64,000 nt of DNA, taken from assembly GCA_964399735.1 (NCBI GenBank), contig CAYNSO010000004.1:35967-99966 (forward strand), written 5' to 3'. This document shows positions 1-8,139 of the stretch, in pieces. A model generated the notes under the pieces. That model did no database searches, was not told the origin of the DNA, and worked only from the letters and a program-made list of their open reading frames with translations. The DNA is from Fontivivens sp964399735. GTDB lineage: Bacteria; Zhuqueibacterota; Zhuqueibacteria; Residuimicrobiales; Krinioviventaceae. The translations under genes and the position numbers were made by a program. Each line of letters begins with the position of its first letter. Within the stretch, counting starts at the first letter, position 1.

Positions 1-1
1 G

Positions 2-295
2 AATTACCAGGTTTTGACTGCCGCCAGCGGTGAGGAAGCGGTGGCGATTGTGCGCACACAAAAGGTGGACATGGTAGTGCTGGATATGATCATGAGCCCT
101 GGAATAGACGGGCTGGATACCTTTCGGGAAATTGTTGCCATGCATCCCGGTCAAAAAGCAATCATTACCAGTGGCTTTGCCGAAACCGACCGGGTAAAGG
201 AGACGCAGCGGCTTGGCGCCGGCGTTTATCTTAAAAAGCCCTACCTGTTTGAAAATTTTGGTCTGGCGGTCAGGGAAGAACTGAAAAGCAGGTAG
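2..295 (+). CDS. Response-regulator receiver domain, 3' end of a probable hybrid histidine kinase (5' partial)
   Basis: The reading frame is already open at the first codon of the window, so only the C-terminal part is present. It encodes most of a CheY-like receiver domain: a hydrophobic strand ending in VVLDM supplies the phospho-acceptor Asp, followed by ITSGF and the conserved Lys in LKKPY. The block MSPGIDGLDTF together with HPGQKAIITSGFAETDR is, from family knowledge, characteristic of receiver domains at the C-terminus of large PAS hybrid kinases; that the missing part is such a kinase is inference. A free-standing response regulator is the alternative. No output domain follows. The next gene starts 110 bp downstream. 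Confidence 0.85.
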   Translation, partial: NYQVLTAASGEEAVAIVRTQKVDMVVLDMIMSPGIDGLDTFREIVAMHPGQKAIITSGFAETDRVKETQRLGAGVYLKKPYLFENFGLAVREELKSR

Positions 296-405
296 CGATA
301 AATTCACAACGCGTGAAAGAGGCAAAATATTTTTTGATTTTTAAATGTAACCGCAAGTCTTTTTCCCAGAGATGTTGAAGAAATAAAAATTAAAAGGATT
401 ATAAA

Positions 406-2670
406 ATGAAGCCATCGTTTTGGTTATTGCTGGGTGTGTTTTTTTGTATCAATGCAGGAGAAAAAGCAATACCGGCAGGGAATGATTTTAGCAGCCATGT
501 AAATCCGCTGATCGGCGCCGGCGGGCATGGTCATACCTTTCCGGGAGCGACTGTGCCATTTGGTATGGTACAGCTAAGCCCCGATACCGGCACGGAAGGT
601 TGGGATTGGTGTTCCGGGTATCATTATTCGGACAGCAGCATTGTGGGGTTTAGTCACACACACCTGAGCGGAACCGGGGTAGGAGATTTGGGTGATATTT
701 TAATTATGCCCGGCTGCGGTATTGTGCAATGGAACCCCGGCAGCAAGGAAAATCCCGACGAAGGATACCGTTCCCGTTTTTCGCACAGCGCCGAAATAGC
801 GGAGCCCGGTTTTTACAGCGTTCTTCTGGCTGATGAGCAAGTTCAGGCCGAGTTGACAACAAGCGAACGAGTCGGGTTTCACAAGTATACTTTTGCTGAC
901 GGGGCAACCCCGCATATTCTTGTTGACCTGGTGCATAGTATTAACAACCGGCAGGTCATCTATTCATTTTTGCGGATCGAAAACGATAGTTTGATAACCG
1001 GCTATCGGCAGGTATATGGCTGGGCAAAAAACCGCCATATCTATTTTGCTGCACAGTTTTCCCGGCCATTTATTTCGTGGAGTATGGAAAGAAATGGTCA
1101 GGTAATTGACAATACACCCGAAGAAGCAGCTGCAGCCCTGAAAGCGGTTTTTAATTTTGAACGGGGCGAGGATCCGGTTATTTCCATCAAAGTTGCCTTG
1201 TCACCGGTCAGCACAGCCGGCGCGCTGCGTAATTTACAAGCTGAAATTCCAGGGTGGGATTTCGACTATGTGAAAAATCAGGCCAGGGAAAAATGGAATG
1301 CCGAACTGGGACGGATCAATGTGCTGGCAGAGGACAAAACCAGGCAAATTTTTTACACAGCGCTTTATCATACCATGTTATTTCCATCATTACATCAGGA
1401 TAGCGACGGCGCTTATCGCGGCCTGGATCAGAACCTGTACCAGGCAGAAGGATTTTGCAATTATACGGTGTTTTCCCTGTGGGACACCTTTCGCGCCCTG
1501 CATCCGCTGCTGACGATTATTAAACCTGAATTTGTAAATGACCTGGTGAATTCCATGCTGGCGCACTATGAACAAAATGCCCATCATGTGTTACCCGTCT
1601 GGTCGCTGGCGCATAATGAAACGTGGTGTATGATCGGCTACCATGCTGTGCCGGTAATTATTGATGCTTACCTGAAAGGGATTCGCAGTTATGATGTGGA
1701 TAAAGCCTGGGAAGCGATACATGCCAGCGCTACGCACAGCTCGTACGCCGGCTTGGGGCATTATATGCATTATGGTTATGTACCGGTAGATATGGAGGCA
1801 GAAGCCGCTTCCAAAACGCTGGAATATGCTTACGACGACTGGTGTCTTGCGCAACTGGCAGAAGCGCTGGGGAAAAAGGATGAGGCTGTGGAATTTAGCA
1901 AACGCGCCGGTTATTACAAGAATATTTTTGATTCCAACCCTGGCTTTATGCGCGGCAAAAAGGCGGACGGAACCTGGCGAGAGCCGTTTGATCCTTTCTA
2001 TGCTCATTATGGCAGCGATTTTACCGAGGGTAACTCGTGGCAATATTCCTGGTTTGTTCCGCAGGATATTTATGGATTTATTAACTTGATAGGGGGCGAA
2101 AAGCGATTTATTGACAAGCTGGATCAACTTTTTACAGTAGAGCCGGTAAAAAATGCGGATGCCCCGGTGGATATTTCGGGTCTGGTCGGCCAGTATGCGC
2201 ACGGCAATGAACCGAGCCATCATGTGGCTTATCTGTATAATTATGCCAGGGCGCCATGGAAAGCCCAGGAACGCCTGCACCAGATTATGACCACGTTATA
2301 TGACAATACCCCGGAAGGCATTTGCGGCAACGAAGATTGCGGACAAATGTCCGCCTGGTATGTGTTCAGCGCTATGGGGCTTTACCCGGTCAATCCGGCC
2401 AGCAGTGTGTATATATTCGGTACGCCTGTATTAGAACAGGCGGTGATAAATGTGCAGGATGGCAAGCGTTTTACCATCATAGCGGAGAACCTCACTGCGG
2501 ATAATAAATATATCCAGTCCGTTACCCTGAACGGCAAAGCGTATACGAATTGCTGGGTGAGCCATCGCACTATTATGAACGGCGGTGAACTGGTATTCAA
2601 GATGGGGGCTATGCCAAATAAAAAATTTGGGGCTGGAAAAGGAACCCTGCCGCCGGAACGGGCGTTTTAA
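406..2670 (+). CDS. GH92 family exo-alpha-mannosidase, exported
   Basis: Probable calcium-dependent exo-acting alpha-mannosidase (GH92; most characterised members cleave alpha-1,2-mannosides from N-glycans or mannans). At 754 aa it is full length. A hydrophobic signal peptide covers about residues 1-24, and the N-terminal beta domain begins at VNPLIGAGGHGHTFPG (about 33). The catalytic (alpha/alpha)6 domain carries the GH92 hallmarks EGNSWQYSW (E541), HGNEPSHH (about 600) and GNEDCGQMSAW (D644). The spacing of E541 to D644 agrees with acid and base positions in studied enzymes, but residue roles are inferred. The start has AAAGGA upstream. No SusC/SusD pair is nearby, so it is not in a classical PUL. 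Periplasmic or surface location is inferred; the linkage specificity cannot be read from sequence. Confidence 0.93.
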   Translation: MKPSFWLLLGVFFCINAGEKAIPAGNDFSSHVNPLIGAGGHGHTFPGATVPFGMVQLSPDTGTEGWDWCSGYHYSDSSIVGFSHTHLSGTGVGDLGDILIMPGCGIVQWNPGSKENPDEGYRSRFSHSAEIAEPGFYSVLLADEQVQAELTTSERVGFHKYTFADGATPHILVDLVHSINNRQVIYSFLRIENDSLITGYRQVYGWAKNRHIYFAAQFSRPFISWSMERNGQVIDNTPEEAAAALKAVFNFERGEDPVISIKVALSPVSTAGALRNLQAEIPGWDFDYVKNQAREKWNAELGRINVLAEDKTRQIFYTALYHTMLFPSLHQDSDGAYRGLDQNLYQAEGFCNYTVFSLWDTFRALHPLLTIIKPEFVNDLVNSMLAHYEQNAHHVLPVWSLAHNETWCMIGYHAVPVIIDAYLKGIRSYDVDKAWEAIHASATHSSYAGLGHYMHYGYVPVDMEAEAASKTLEYAYDDWCLAQLAEALGKKDEAVEFSKRAGYYKNIFDSNPGFMRGKKADGTWREPFDPFYAHYGSDFTEGNSWQYSWFVPQDIYGFINLIGGEKRFIDKLDQLFTVEPVKNADAPVDISGLVGQYAHGNEPSHHVAYLYNYARAPWKAQERLHQIMTTLYDNTPEGICGNEDCGQMSAWYVFSAMGLYPVNPASSVYIFGTPVLEQAVINVQDGKRFTIIAENLTADNKYIQSVTLNGKAYTNCWVSHRTIMNGGELVFKMGAMPNKKFGAGKGTLPPERAF

Positions 2671-2747
2671 CTGCGGCGGTATTCCTGGGTTGCGGTCTAG
2701 TGTGGTCAAAAAATGAATTCTTGCCAGGTTTTGGAAAAGGGAATGAT

Positions 2748-3314
2748 ATGAAAAGAATTGTAATTACCGGGTTGATTCTGTTGGTTCTGGCTGGCTGTTC
2801 CAACAAAGTTACCAAAAAGTCCTACACCGAGCGCTTTGAGGGTTTGACGCAGCTGGTGCTGGCGTCGGAAACCAAAAATGTCAGTTTTACGGAAAATGTA
2901 AAAAAGACTGCTTTGTTGGTCATTTCCAGCAATGCCAAAGTGGAAGTGAATTCCAGCGTTACTTATGATTTTTACCTGGATTTTCAGCAGGACCCCTACA
3001 AAATTGAATATGAACAAAAAGATAAAACATTGATCGTTAATGCCCCGCCAATACGGGTGAAAAAGCCGGTGATCAACAGTTCAACGGTCAGTTACCCGGA
3101 ACGGGGCATTCTGGTAAACGAAGATCGTGAAGCTGTGCAAATTTTGGAAAGCCTGACGAATCGTTTTGTGAGCGAGGGCAAAAGCCTGTTGAAGCAGCAA
3201 TATGTGGCGGACAAGTGCCGGGAGAAGGCGGCGGAATTTTTTATGAACATGAGCAAGGAAATGTCGCTGCAGGTAAAAGCAGTGGTGGTCAATTTTCAGG
3301 AGGAGGCGTACTAG
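2748..3314 (+). CDS. Orphan lipoprotein of unknown function
   Basis: 188-aa protein with a clean lipoprotein signal: MKRIVITGLILLVLAGC, lipobox LAGC, lipidated Cys17. The ATG at 2748 is chosen over an in-frame upstream codon because GGAAAAGGGA lies just before it and the signal peptide starts there. The mature part is mostly mixed alpha/beta, with several Val/Ser/Lys-rich strands (residues 45-110) and a charged helical C-terminal half. I recognise no family. It follows the GH92 gene by 77 bp on the same strand, so co-transcription is possible. Membrane anchoring is well supported; the role is unknown. Confidence 0.75.
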   Translation: MKRIVITGLILLVLAGCSNKVTKKSYTERFEGLTQLVLASETKNVSFTENVKKTALLVISSNAKVEVNSSVTYDFYLDFQQDPYKIEYEQKDKTLIVNAPPIRVKKPVINSSTVSYPERGILVNEDREAVQILESLTNRFVSEGKSLLKQQYVADKCREKAAEFFMNMSKEMSLQVKAVVVNFQEEAY

Positions 3315-3391
3315 CGTTACAGTTATAGTGTTTGCCGGTTTACATTGGCCCCTTTTCAAATTTGGAATGAAGGATAAAAAGGATTGGCCAA

Positions 3392-3412
3392 GGATGAACA
3401 CAGATAAACATG
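3392..3412 (-). repeat. Remnant of a dispersed 'CAGATAAACA' repeat
   Basis: The stretch around GATGAACACAGATAAACAT resembles a short sequence found scattered in intergenic DNA of many FCB-type genomes (knowledge from memory). Another copy, in opposite orientation, lies at 25360-25380; both share CAGATAAACA. Confidence 0.4.
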
Positions 3413-3513
3413 AAATAACTTGGCAAATCAGTATCAATCCGGGGATGTTTTATAACAGGAGCTAGCTCAACATCAGCATAATGTGCGGGGGATGAGGATT
3501 TTTTTGTCAGCAA

Positions 3514-3532
3514 GGGCTTTTGATGCAGCCCC
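3514..3532. repeat. Solo copy of the MITE-like terminal repeat
   Basis: GGGCTTTTGATGCAGCCCC differs at one base from the right terminal repeat GGCTTTTGATACAGCCC of the element at 24921-25135. No partner end or transposase is visible nearby. Confidence 0.5.
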
Positions 3533-3552
3533 GGACAGAAATACCAGGTTTA

Positions 3553-3589
3553 AATTATAAAGCCCGCGGATGATGCGGGCTTTATAATT
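3553..3589. terminator. Bidirectional hairpin terminator
   Basis: Perfect 15-bp stem AATTATAAAGCCCGC / GCGGGCTTTATAATT with a 7-nt loop, A/T-rich on both outer sides. It sits between the convergent lipoprotein (ends 3314) and small exported protein (ends 3873), so it could serve either strand. Confidence 0.65.
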
Positions 3590-3872
3590 ATCGGAGGTCG
3601 GGTAATAACAGGAACATTGGGAAAAGTTTGTCCTGTTCTATGTAAAGGGAACATGATATAATGTTCCTCGAAAGCAGAGAGTCAGGCAAGTAAAGTAAAT
3701 CCTGTTGTAAAAATTCGGGCCTTTTCTGTGGCAAAAAATTTCAGGAAGCGCCGTTACTGACGCTTCCTGTTTGGAGGTTGGGAATAGAAAAGGTCAACAT
3801 TTTTACAACTAGTATTGAATTTATTCGGGTTTGTTAGAGAACAATTTTTGTTACAACCTGTTACGTATGCGT

Positions 3873-4280
3873 TTATTCCTGAATATTGGAATTATAAGAA
3901 TTTGCCAGTTTCGAGTATAAACCGCTAAAGAACTCGGATGGATCGATTGTTTCAACGTTCACGCTGTTGGTCAGTTCTTTATCATTGAGCAACAGACGGG
4001 TTAAATTGGCATTAACGCGAATGAAATTTACACTGTCTTTATTTGTTACATGAACCAAAACGCGATCCAGCTCATTCGTGTTCAGTTCAGGGTAAATCGT
4101 TTTCAATATGGCAATCTGGTACAAGGCGCTGTTTCTTACGCCGGCATTATCGGAAGTTAAAGCGACTTTGTAGGATTTTACAGCCATATTCAGTTTTTCT
4201 TTGGAAAGAGTGTCGGGCTTTGCAAAACCGGTACTCGCCACCAGGGCAAGAACAGAGACAATAGTTAATATCTTTTTCAT
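3873..4280 (-). CDS. Small exported protein under sigma-54 control, unknown function
   Basis: 135-aa protein with a standard Sec signal peptide (MKKILTIVSVLALVASTGFA, cleavage before KPDT). The ATG at 4280 is preferred to an in-frame upstream Met because GAGGAG lies 7 nt ahead of it. The mature domain is about 115 aa, helical and without Cys; the part from about 36 to 95 has the feel of paired amphipathic helices (SALYQIAILKTIY, VNANLTRLLLND), perhaps HEAT-like, but I recognise no family. A near-consensus -24/-12 promoter lies about 110 bp upstream, and the adjacent genes encode a sigma-54 activator and its kinase. It is therefore a strong candidate target of that pair. Periplasmic or secreted; the role is unknown. 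Confidence 0.8.
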   Translation of the reverse strand: MKKILTIVSVLALVASTGFAKPDTLSKEKLNMAVKSYKVALTSDNAGVRNSALYQIAILKTIYPELNTNELDRVLVHVTNKDSVNFIRVNANLTRLLLNDKELTNSVNVETIDPSEFFSGLYSKLANSYNSNIQE

Positions 4281-4386
4281 TCTAGTTACTCCTCTATTGA
4301 AAATATTGATACTCAAAATTCCCCGTCCATTAACGGGTTTAGATACTTTTCATTTAAGGTAATTTTAATAACCTTTGCACTTGCTT

Positions 4387-4404
4387 AAGCAAAGGGCGTG
4401 CCAT
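4387..4404 (-). promoter_or_regulatory. Sigma-54 (RpoN) -24/-12 promoter
   Basis: Reading the minus strand, TGGCACGCCCTTTGCTT matches TGGCAC-N5-TTGCW exactly (TGGCAC 4403-4398, TTGC 4392-4389). The predicted start near 4377 leaves a leader of about 95 nt before the ATG at 4280. An enhancer-binding protein of the right class is encoded about 200 bp upstream. Confidence 0.85.
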
Positions 4405-4483
4405 ATTTATTTTGTCTATTTAAAGATATGTAAATATTGCGTTTATAGCAACACGAGGAGGAAAGATGAAAAAAACTTCAAGA

Positions 4484-4586
4484 GCCACAAAACTTCGCAC
4501 AGCTTGATAAAAGAATGTTTATAAAATGTTAATTAACAAGCACTAAAACAGTTTTTACGTTTTGTGGCGCCTGGCAAAAATGTGGC
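4484..4586. promoter_or_regulatory. Candidate enhancer sites for the NtrC-type activator
   Basis: The 10-mer GCCACAAAAC occurs at 4484-4493 and inverted at 4559-4568, and GCCACA again, inverted, at 4581-4586. They lie about 80-180 bp upstream of the -24 element, the usual distance for activator binding with DNA looping. Site assignment is inference. Confidence 0.4.
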
Positions 4587-4594
4587 ACCCCTTT

Positions 4595-6016
4595 TTAATC
4601 CTTGCTTCTGTGTAGTCGGTTATTTAGCGCCCGGCGCGTCAGCCCCAGCATTTGTGCGGCAATGGTTTGATTCCCGTCCGCTCTTTTCAATGCTTCAGCA
4701 ATGAGGCTGTTTTCCGTCTCCCGCAGCGAAGGCAGCGGATACGGAAAAGTTACTGAATGCATTCCGACTGCTTCCGAGCCATTAACATCTGCCAGGGAAC
4801 CATGCTGAACTTTGGGGTTTATAATCTCCCGAAAAGTATCGACAGAGAGAATTTTGGATTGATGGCGGCTGACAGCGTCAAAGATCATGCCTTCCAGTTC
4901 CCTGACATTGCCGGGGAAATCATAATTGTTTAGCAGGGTGAACAATTCACGTGGCGGGGTCGGTCGTTTTTTATTCAATTCAACGGCGGCCTGTTCCAGA
5001 AAATAGGTAACCAGCAAGGGAATATCCTCTTTGCGTTGGCGCAACGGCGGGATATGCACATTATGCGCTTTGAGGCGGTAATATAAATCTTTACGAAAAG
5101 AGTCGGAAGAGGACATTTTTTCAATTTCCTTGAGAGTAGCAACCACAATACGGGCATCGGTGAGTTTGGGCACATCCGAACCGATGGGATAATATTGTTT
5201 TTCCTGCAACAGGCGCAGCAGTTTCACCTGCGATTCCATACTGAGATCGCCAATTTCATCTAAAAACAGCGTCCCCCTTGAGGCTTGTTCGATCAGTCCT
5301 TTACGGTCTTTATCGGCGCCGGTGAAAGCGCCTTTTTTATGGCCGAACAGGGAATCGGAAAACAGGTTATCGTCGAGGCCGGCGACATTGACGGCAACAA
5401 ATTCGCCTTTTCGTCCGCTCAGGTCGTGAATCGCGCGGGCGATGAGTTCCTTGCCGGTGCCGGTTTCGCCGGTGATCAACACCGGCAGCGATGTTCCGGC
5501 AATGGCTTCGATATATTGAAAGATCGAGTGCATGGCGTTACTTTTGGTAATCATGCGTTTGAACGCCTCCGGGTGTTCCAGTTTACCGGAAAGCAGATAT
5601 TGTTTCAGTTTAATATTTTCAGCCAATACCTGGCGCAGTTCCAGGGCGCGCTGAATTGCTGTAACCAGCCGGGAATCATCAACCGGTTTAACAATATAGT
5701 CAAAAGCCCCGGCTTTCATGCATTCCACGGCGGTTTCCACTTCATTAACGGCTGTAATAACAATCACCGGCACTTCAGGAAAATCGCGGACAATGACCGG
5801 AAGCAAATCCCACCCGGATACTACCGGCATGGTCATATCCAGGGCAATAGCAGAAACCGGTGTTGTTCTTAACATGTCCATTACTTTGGAGCTGTCCTGA
5901 CATTGCAGAATATTGTTAATACCGTTTGAACTCAGGGTAAAACCTGCGCTCAATAAAAAATTTTCTTCATCATCAATAATCATTACCGGTAATTCCGGAT
6001 AATCTAAAGAATTCAT
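4595..6016 (-). CDS. Sigma-54-dependent response regulator, NtrC family
   Basis: 473-aa enhancer-binding protein with the complete three-domain layout. The receiver domain (about 10-125) has acidic D15/D16, phospho-acceptor D60 in ALDMTMP and a Lys in VKP. The AAA+ domain (about 155-390) has Walker A GETGTGKE (183-190), the sigma-54 contact loop GAFTGA (229-234) and Walker B TLFLDEIGDLS. A Fis-type helix-turn-helix lies at the C-terminus (about 445-470). It activates RpoN promoters when phosphorylated. It starts 5 bp after the stop of the PAS kinase gene, so the two are co-transcribed and surely cognate. The nearest downstream gene has a consensus -24/-12 promoter, its likely target. What signal is sensed is not evident. 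Confidence 0.96.
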   Translation of the reverse strand: MNSLDYPELPVMIIDDEENFLLSAGFTLSSNGINNILQCQDSSKVMDMLRTTPVSAIALDMTMPVVSGWDLLPVIVRDFPEVPVIVITAVNEVETAVECMKAGAFDYIVKPVDDSRLVTAIQRALELRQVLAENIKLKQYLLSGKLEHPEAFKRMITKSNAMHSIFQYIEAIAGTSLPVLITGETGTGKELIARAIHDLSGRKGEFVAVNVAGLDDNLFSDSLFGHKKGAFTGADKDRKGLIEQASRGTLFLDEIGDLSMESQVKLLRLLQEKQYYPIGSDVPKLTDARIVVATLKEIEKMSSSDSFRKDLYYRLKAHNVHIPPLRQRKEDIPLLVTYFLEQAAVELNKKRPTPPRELFTLLNNYDFPGNVRELEGMIFDAVSRHQSKILSVDTFREIINPKVQHGSLADVNGSEAVGMHSVTFPYPLPSLRETENSLIAEALKRADGNQTIAAQMLGLTRRALNNRLHRSKD

Positions 6017-6021
6017 AATTA

Positions 6022-8139
6022 TTATTCTCCCTGCTCATCCGGTTTTAGAACCGGAATTGTTACTGTTACGGTGGTTCCCCTGCCCGGTTCTGAATCGAAA
6101 ACCAGGTCGCCGCCATGATCTTTAATAATATTCCAGGTAATGGACAGCCCCAGACCGGTGCCCCCCATTTCTCGTTTGGTGGTAAAAAACGGATCTATAA
6201 TATGATGTAAATTCTCCTGGGGAATGCCAATCCCGGTATCTGCAACCTGGAATCCGGCCATTGCCTTGTCTTGATGATAAAAGGTAGCGATTGACAATTG
6301 TTTCGTTTCATTTTTAAGCGCTTCGCAGGCATTGGTGATCAGGTTGATGACAATTTGTTCCAGCTTTTGAAAATTGCCTTTGATAACCGGCAGGTTTTTT
6401 TCATAGGTTACGGTAAAAGAATTGGTGTTTTTTTTAATTAAATTATTCACAATAACAATTGCTACTTCAATCACTTTATTTAAATCAACATTTTGATCGA
6501 GAGAGCCGGTGTCCTGGCGGGCGAAATTCTTTAGATTATCGACAATTTTTTTAATGCGAACGCAGCCTTCACCGATGCCACTGATCAGTTCATCAATTTT
6601 ATCATGCGCTTTAGAGTAGGGCATTCCGGCAAGGCCAAAATCGCCATTATGCTGGTAATACTCGTCGAGAATTGGCTTGGTGCTTTCCCATACTTTGGCG
6701 ATCATTTTATTATTCAGCATGATAAAGTTGTTGGGATTATTAATTTCATGCGCCACACCGGAAACAAGAATGCCAAGCGTGACCATTTTGTCAGCCTGCA
6801 TAAGCTGTTGCTGCCGCAAATAGTCCAGTTCCTCGGCTTTTTTCAATTCTGTAATGTCGTTGATCAGCCCGTCGTAAGAGATAACCTGGCCGTCGTCGTC
6901 TTTTTGCAGAACAATTGTGCTTTTGACCCAGTGCAATGTACCATCACGATGAAGAATGCGATGGATAAGCGGTTTTGCCGGTTCACCCTGCAAGGCTTTT
7001 TGTGCGTGCACACGAACTGCCGGGCGGTCATCCTCGTACACCATTTCAATCCACAATTCGGGGTTCATGGCAAAATCTTCCTGGGTATAGCCGGTAACCG
7101 CCAGGCAGCCAATACCGTGAAAGGTATCCACCGGCAGGCCGTTTTCAACCTTGACGGTATAGACATAATCTGTTAAATGGTGCAAAAGTTGTTTGTGACG
7201 GCGTTCGCTTTCAATCACCTCATCGAGGATATTTTTATGCTCGGTAATATCATAGTATTGCTCAATACGTCCGCCGGCGTACAAGCCGGTTTTGATTGGC
7301 ATACTGTAATATTCCAGAAAGCGTTCCGGCCGGCCGCTCTTGGAAACCCGGCAGCATTCAAAATTTTTTGTGTTTGCATCAAAAGCCAGCGACTCCAGCA
7401 CGTTATACGCATATTCTTCAGAATTTTGAAAGAAATTTTTGGTTTTTGTAATTACCAGATCGCGGGCGTTCCGGCCAACAACCTCTATTCTTTTTATTCC
7501 CAGGTAATTCTCAAACGCCCGGTTTACCCATACATAGTTATATTTATAATCCATGATGGATATGCCAACCCTGGTGCTTTCCAAAACATCATTAATAAGC
7601 GAGCGGTATTTTAATTCACTGGCAAACAGGGTCTTTTCGGCTTTTTTCAGGGCGGTAATATCATTGATCAACCCGTTATAGCCATAGTTTTTGCCGTTTT
7701 CATTGCGTAACAGAATAATGGTGTTGCGTACCCAGCGGATTGAACCATTTTTATGACGGATACGATGCTCTAACGGCGGCACATCTTTGCCGGCTAGCGC
7801 TTGTTTGGCTTGCCGGGTTACAGCTGCCCGGTCGTTTTTATGAACCATACGATACCAGAGCTCCGGGTCTTTTACAAACTCTTTCATTTTATACCCGGTT
7901 ACCGAGACGCAGCCCGGCCCGTGCAATGTTTCTATTGCAGTCCCTTTTTTAACCCGTACCGTATAAATATAATCCGTTAAATAATCCAGCAACAGGTTGT
8001 ATTGATTCTTGTCCGGATATACATATTCAACCGTAGCTGCGCCGCTATCTTTTTTTTCGTTCAATGTCCGTATCTGTCGGCGTAATAATCCCAGCTCTTT
8101 GATTAGCTGGTAACGGCTTTTATATTGATCTTTAATCAT
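6022..8139 (-). CDS. Triple-PAS sensor histidine kinase
   Basis: 705-aa kinase that should phosphorylate the adjacent NtrC-type regulator. A short N-terminal helix is followed by three PAS/PAC modules (about 48-165, 170-305 and 310-435), then a HisKA-like dimerisation helix with the H-box AHEINNPNNF (H464). The HATPase domain has an N box (NLITNACEAL) and a G box (GTGLGLSI). I see no membrane segment or signal peptide, so it is predicted cytoplasmic and would sense an internal cue. PAS1 and PAS3 are strikingly alike (LTDYIYTV/LTDYVYTV, SVTGY/AVTGY, YNGLINDITALKKAEK/YDGLINDITELKKAEE), a recent internal duplication. No obvious haem or flavin signature is visible. First gene of a two-gene operon. 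Confidence 0.95.
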   Translation of the reverse strand: MIKDQYKSRYQLIKELGLLRRQIRTLNEKKDSGAATVEYVYPDKNQYNLLLDYLTDYIYTVRVKKGTAIETLHGPGCVSVTGYKMKEFVKDPELWYRMVHKNDRAAVTRQAKQALAGKDVPPLEHRIRHKNGSIRWVRNTIILLRNENGKNYGYNGLINDITALKKAEKTLFASELKYRSLINDVLESTRVGISIMDYKYNYVWVNRAFENYLGIKRIEVVGRNARDLVITKTKNFFQNSEEYAYNVLESLAFDANTKNFECCRVSKSGRPERFLEYYSMPIKTGLYAGGRIEQYYDITEHKNILDEVIESERRHKQLLHHLTDYVYTVKVENGLPVDTFHGIGCLAVTGYTQEDFAMNPELWIEMVYEDDRPAVRVHAQKALQGEPAKPLIHRILHRDGTLHWVKSTIVLQKDDDGQVISYDGLINDITELKKAEELDYLRQQQLMQADKMVTLGILVSGVAHEINNPNNFIMLNNKMIAKVWESTKPILDEYYQHNGDFGLAGMPYSKAHDKIDELISGIGEGCVRIKKIVDNLKNFARQDTGSLDQNVDLNKVIEVAIVIVNNLIKKNTNSFTVTYEKNLPVIKGNFQKLEQIVINLITNACEALKNETKQLSIATFYHQDKAMAGFQVADTGIGIPQENLHHIIDPFFTTKREMGGTGLGLSITWNIIKDHGGDLVFDSEPGRGTTVTVTIPVLKPDEQGE

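Larger units (their letters stand above)
3315..3872. other. Non-coding spacer with several hairpins and repeat remnants
   Basis: No convincing gene between two convergent genes. It holds a piece of a dispersed repeat (3392-3412), a solo copy of the MITE end seen at 24.9 kb (3514-3532), a 15-bp stem hairpin (3553-3589), a 7-bp inverted repeat GGAACAT/ATGTTCC (3648-3667) and a 9-bp hairpin CAGGAAGCG/CGCTTCCTG (3742-3769). Both larger hairpins are followed by a similar GGAGGTYGGGWATA stretch, which suggests duplicated elements. Confidence 0.6.

Noticed and set aside
1591..2280. 229-codon open frame on the minus strand
   Set aside because: Lies fully antisense inside the GH92 catalytic domain, which has intact family motifs; no ribosome site or recognisable domain.
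4581..4607. Second sigma-54 promoter on the plus strand (TGTGGCACCCC ... CTTGC)
   Set aside because: TGGCAC is present but TTGC is 13 bases away instead of 5, and there is no plus-strand gene downstream.
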